Part shown: positions 62,475 to 64,000 of the stretch, in pieces
Numbering within the stretch: the first letter of the stretch is position 1
Layout: every line of letters starts with the position of its first letter
Assembly: GCF_026250525.1 (NCBI RefSeq)
Contig: NZ_CP111046.1
Coordinates: 1-64,000, forward strand
Length of the DNA: 64,000 nt
Reading direction: 5' to 3'
From: Chondrinema litorale
GTDB lineage: Bacteria; Bacteroidota; Bacteroidia; Cytophagales; Flammeovirgaceae
Program-made: the position numbers and the translations under genes
Notes under the pieces: model-generated
What the model saw: only the letters and a program-made list of their open reading frames with translations
The model's database searches: none
Told to the model about the DNA's origin: nothing

Positions 62475-63389
62475 TCACTTAAACGATTGTCTAAATTCTA
62501 GTGGCGAAAGATTAGTCTTTGTTTTAAACAGTTTACTAAAGCTTTGTGAATGCTCAAAACCTAAAATATAGGCTATTTCACTTACAGTTAAATCTGTGGT
62601 AGAAAGCTTTTCTTTTGCCTTTTCAATTAACTTCCCTTGTATATGTTGCTGAGTACTTTGCCCTGTAAGCACTTTTAACAAACCACTCAAATAGTTTGGT
62701 GAAACATGCAATTGTTCAGCAATAGATTGCACACTTGGCAATCCATTAATTACCAAATCGTCTCGATTAAAATAATCGGTTAGTAAAGTTTCTAATCGCT
62801 CAAGTATTTTGTGATTAGACTTTTTACGGGTAATAAACTGCCTTTGGTAAAAACGCTCTGCATAGTTTAGCAAAGTTTCGATGTGCGAAAGGATTATTTT
62901 TTGAGTAAAAACATCAATATTAGCATGAGACTCATCTTTAATATTTTGGATGATGTTATTGATAATTCCTTCTTCTTTATCTGAAAGAAATAATGCTTCA
63001 TTTACCGAATAGCCAAAATATTCATACTGCTTAATGGTATTAGCTAATGAGGTATTCCACAAAAAATCTGGATGAATTAACAACAACCAGCCAGTCTGTT
63101 TTAACAGTTCATCTTTGCTATGCTCTATCTTAAAAATTTGATTTGGTGAGATGAAATACATCACACCATCGTCGTAATCATACTCATTTTGACCATAAAT
63201 GAATTTACTGGAGAAGTTTCGCTTTAAAGAAATTGAATAGTAATCCAGAATCATATTAATCGGCTGATAATGATTTCTGATATCCTTTACATCAATCACG
63301 CTAATTAATGGATGATCTGGATTAGGCAAATCTCTAGACTTATGAAATTGACTGATCGTTTTGTATCTATCTAGTTTTTTATTTTCCAT
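62475..63389 (-). CDS. AraC-family regulator next to the NmrA-like gene
   Basis: ATG 63389 is chosen over TTG 63401, giving 304 aa. The N-terminal half is a cupin-like sensor ('DDGVMYFISPNQIFKIEHS'), and the C-terminal AraC domain has 'PSVQSIAEQLHVSPNYLSGLL' and 'LTVSEIAYILGFEHSQSFSKLF'. This arrangement is common for regulators of neighbouring reductases. It follows the NmrA-like gene by 71 bases on the same strand, so both may be one transcript. Confidence 0.88.
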   Translation of the reverse strand: MENKKLDRYKTISQFHKSRDLPNPDHPLISVIDVKDIRNHYQPINMILDYYSISLKRNFSSKFIYGQNEYDYDDGVMYFISPNQIFKIEHSKDELLKQTGWLLLIHPDFLWNTSLANTIKQYEYFGYSVNEALFLSDKEEGIINNIIQNIKDESHANIDVFTQKIILSHIETLLNYAERFYQRQFITRKKSNHKILERLETLLTDYFNRDDLVINGLPSVQSIAEQLHVSPNYLSGLLKVLTGQSTQQHIQGKLIEKAKEKLSTTDLTVSEIAYILGFEHSQSFSKLFKTKTNLSPLEFRQSFK

Positions 63390-63460
63390 AATACGTCTCA
63401 AAAATGTAATTCAACTTCTTTAAGCGATTACACTTCAATGTTTAGCCTATAATACGATAT

Positions 63461-64000
63461 TTATTGTCCATTAAATACGCTTGCAAATTCCTTTGCGTAA
63501 TCTTCGGTTTTCACCTTTCCCATTGCTGGTTTGTTAAGGTCGTAATCTTCCCTAATAATTCCACTATGTATCGCTGCATTTAGTTCCACCCAAAGCGCTG
63601 CAAATTGTGAAGGTACATGGTTATTTTCCATTGCAGATTGTGTTTGTTCATCTGTAAATAGCTTCCATTGCAAATCAGGCTTACCAATAGCAGCTCCTAA
63701 AACAGCAGCAATCTCATTACAAGTGCGCTCATCGCTAGCCACATATCTTATCTTTTTACCTGTAGTTTCGTTTTCTATTTCTTCAATAGCGGCATCGGCA
63801 ATATCTTGTGGCGCAACCATCACCAGCTTATCAGTATCGCCATAATTTGACCCAATAAAACCCGCTGCTTTTATCATCGGGATAAAGTGATTTAAATTAT
63901 AATAAAATGATGCAGGCCTCAAGTAGCAAATGTTTACACCTTGCAATTCGTTGAGTATTTGCTCTACAAGATAAGAACCCACAATCGGCCCAGTTCCTTT
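63461..64000 (-). CDS. NmrA-like NAD(P)-binding protein, 5' end outside the window
   Basis: The frame is open to the right edge; the visible 179 residues are the C-terminal part. 'GSYLVEQIL', 'NICYLRPASFYYNLNHFIPMIK' and 'VMVAPQDIADAAIEEIEN' match NmrA-family atypical SDRs, which bind NAD(P) and act as reductases or redox sensors. The Rossmann glycine motif would lie beyond the window. Ends 'FASVFNGQ' at the stop 63461. Shares direction with the AraC regulator downstream. Confidence 0.82.
   Translation of the reverse strand, partial: KGTGPIVGSYLVEQILNELQGVNICYLRPASFYYNLNHFIPMIKAAGFIGSNYGDTDKLVMVAPQDIADAAIEEIENETTGKKIRYVASDERTCNEIAAVLGAAIGKPDLQWKLFTDEQTQSAMENNHVPSQFAALWVELNAAIHSGIIREDYDLNKPAMGKVKTEDYAKEFASVFNGQ

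Noticed and set aside
1..64000. CRISPR array, prophage, defence island, rRNA or tRNA genes
   Set aside because: No regularly spaced repeats, phage structural genes, restriction or Cas proteins, or cloverleaf-like segments were recognised by reading.

Overview
The window reads as chromosomal DNA of a marine-type Bacteroidota, most likely from the Cytophagales. Supporting signs are AT-rich sequence, a SusC/SusD pair, a hybrid two-component regulator (periplasmic propeller, kinase, receiver and AraC domains in one chain), many lipoproteins and secreted hydrolases, few recognisable Shine-Dalgarno sites, and several candidate promoters of the Bacteroidota type (TTG ... TAnnTTTG). No rRNA, tRNA or CRISPR array was seen. 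Species is not determinable from the sequence alone.

Layout. 0.1-2 kb: a small secreted protein and a beta-propeller lipoprotein. 2-14.5 kb: a polysaccharide-utilisation locus with hybrid sensor-regulator, GH109-type (alpha-N-acetylgalactosaminidase-like) enzyme, SusC, SusD and a DUF5077/DUF3472 lipoprotein. Direct repeats of one 22-bp unit lie upstream of both the GH109 gene and susC and are probably the regulator's operators. 14.7-19.2 kb: a very AT-rich accessory stretch with an acyltransferase, hypothetical proteins, a DUF4291 protein and a small cysteine-rich protein. 19.4-24.5 kb: a three-subunit periplasmic molybdenum hydroxylase of the PaoABC type with a divergent flavin reductase. 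24.7-28.3 kb: NamZ-type DUF1343 lipoprotein, PAS histidine kinase, a SpoIIAA/STAS-like small protein and a DinB-like protein. 28.4-29.9 kb: an insertion sequence.

30-36 kb: a PepSY membrane pair, a frameshifted GH78 rhamnosidase, a DJ-1/PfpI lipoprotein, then about 1 kb of decaying gene remnants (response-regulator start, TonB-receptor piece, HD-domain gene with two stops and a frameshift). 36-41.5 kb: secreted nucleoside hydrolase, GH43 enzyme with divergent AraC regulator, a second AraC regulator coupled to a short-chain reductase. 41.7-47 kb: K+/H+ antiporter, lipoprotein, zinc metallopeptidase, and an arsenic detoxification pair (arsenate reductase and Acr3). 47-55.2 kb: two metallophosphatases flanking a large Asp-box propeller protein and a small secreted protein. 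55.5-57.4 kb: three tandem STAS-like paralogues related to the one at 27.3 kb. 57.5-64 kb: secreted Gfo/Idh oxidoreductase, hypothetical protein, PhyH dioxygenase, outer-membrane protein, Crp/Fnr regulator, RidA, AraC regulator and an NmrA-type reductase that runs off the right edge.

The best leads are the shared tandem operators of the PUL, a Crp-like site centred near -41 of a consensus promoter for ridA, the four-member STAS-like family, a palindrome over the -10 region of its last member, and a 14-bp hairpin abutting the start codon of the cysteine-rich protein gene.
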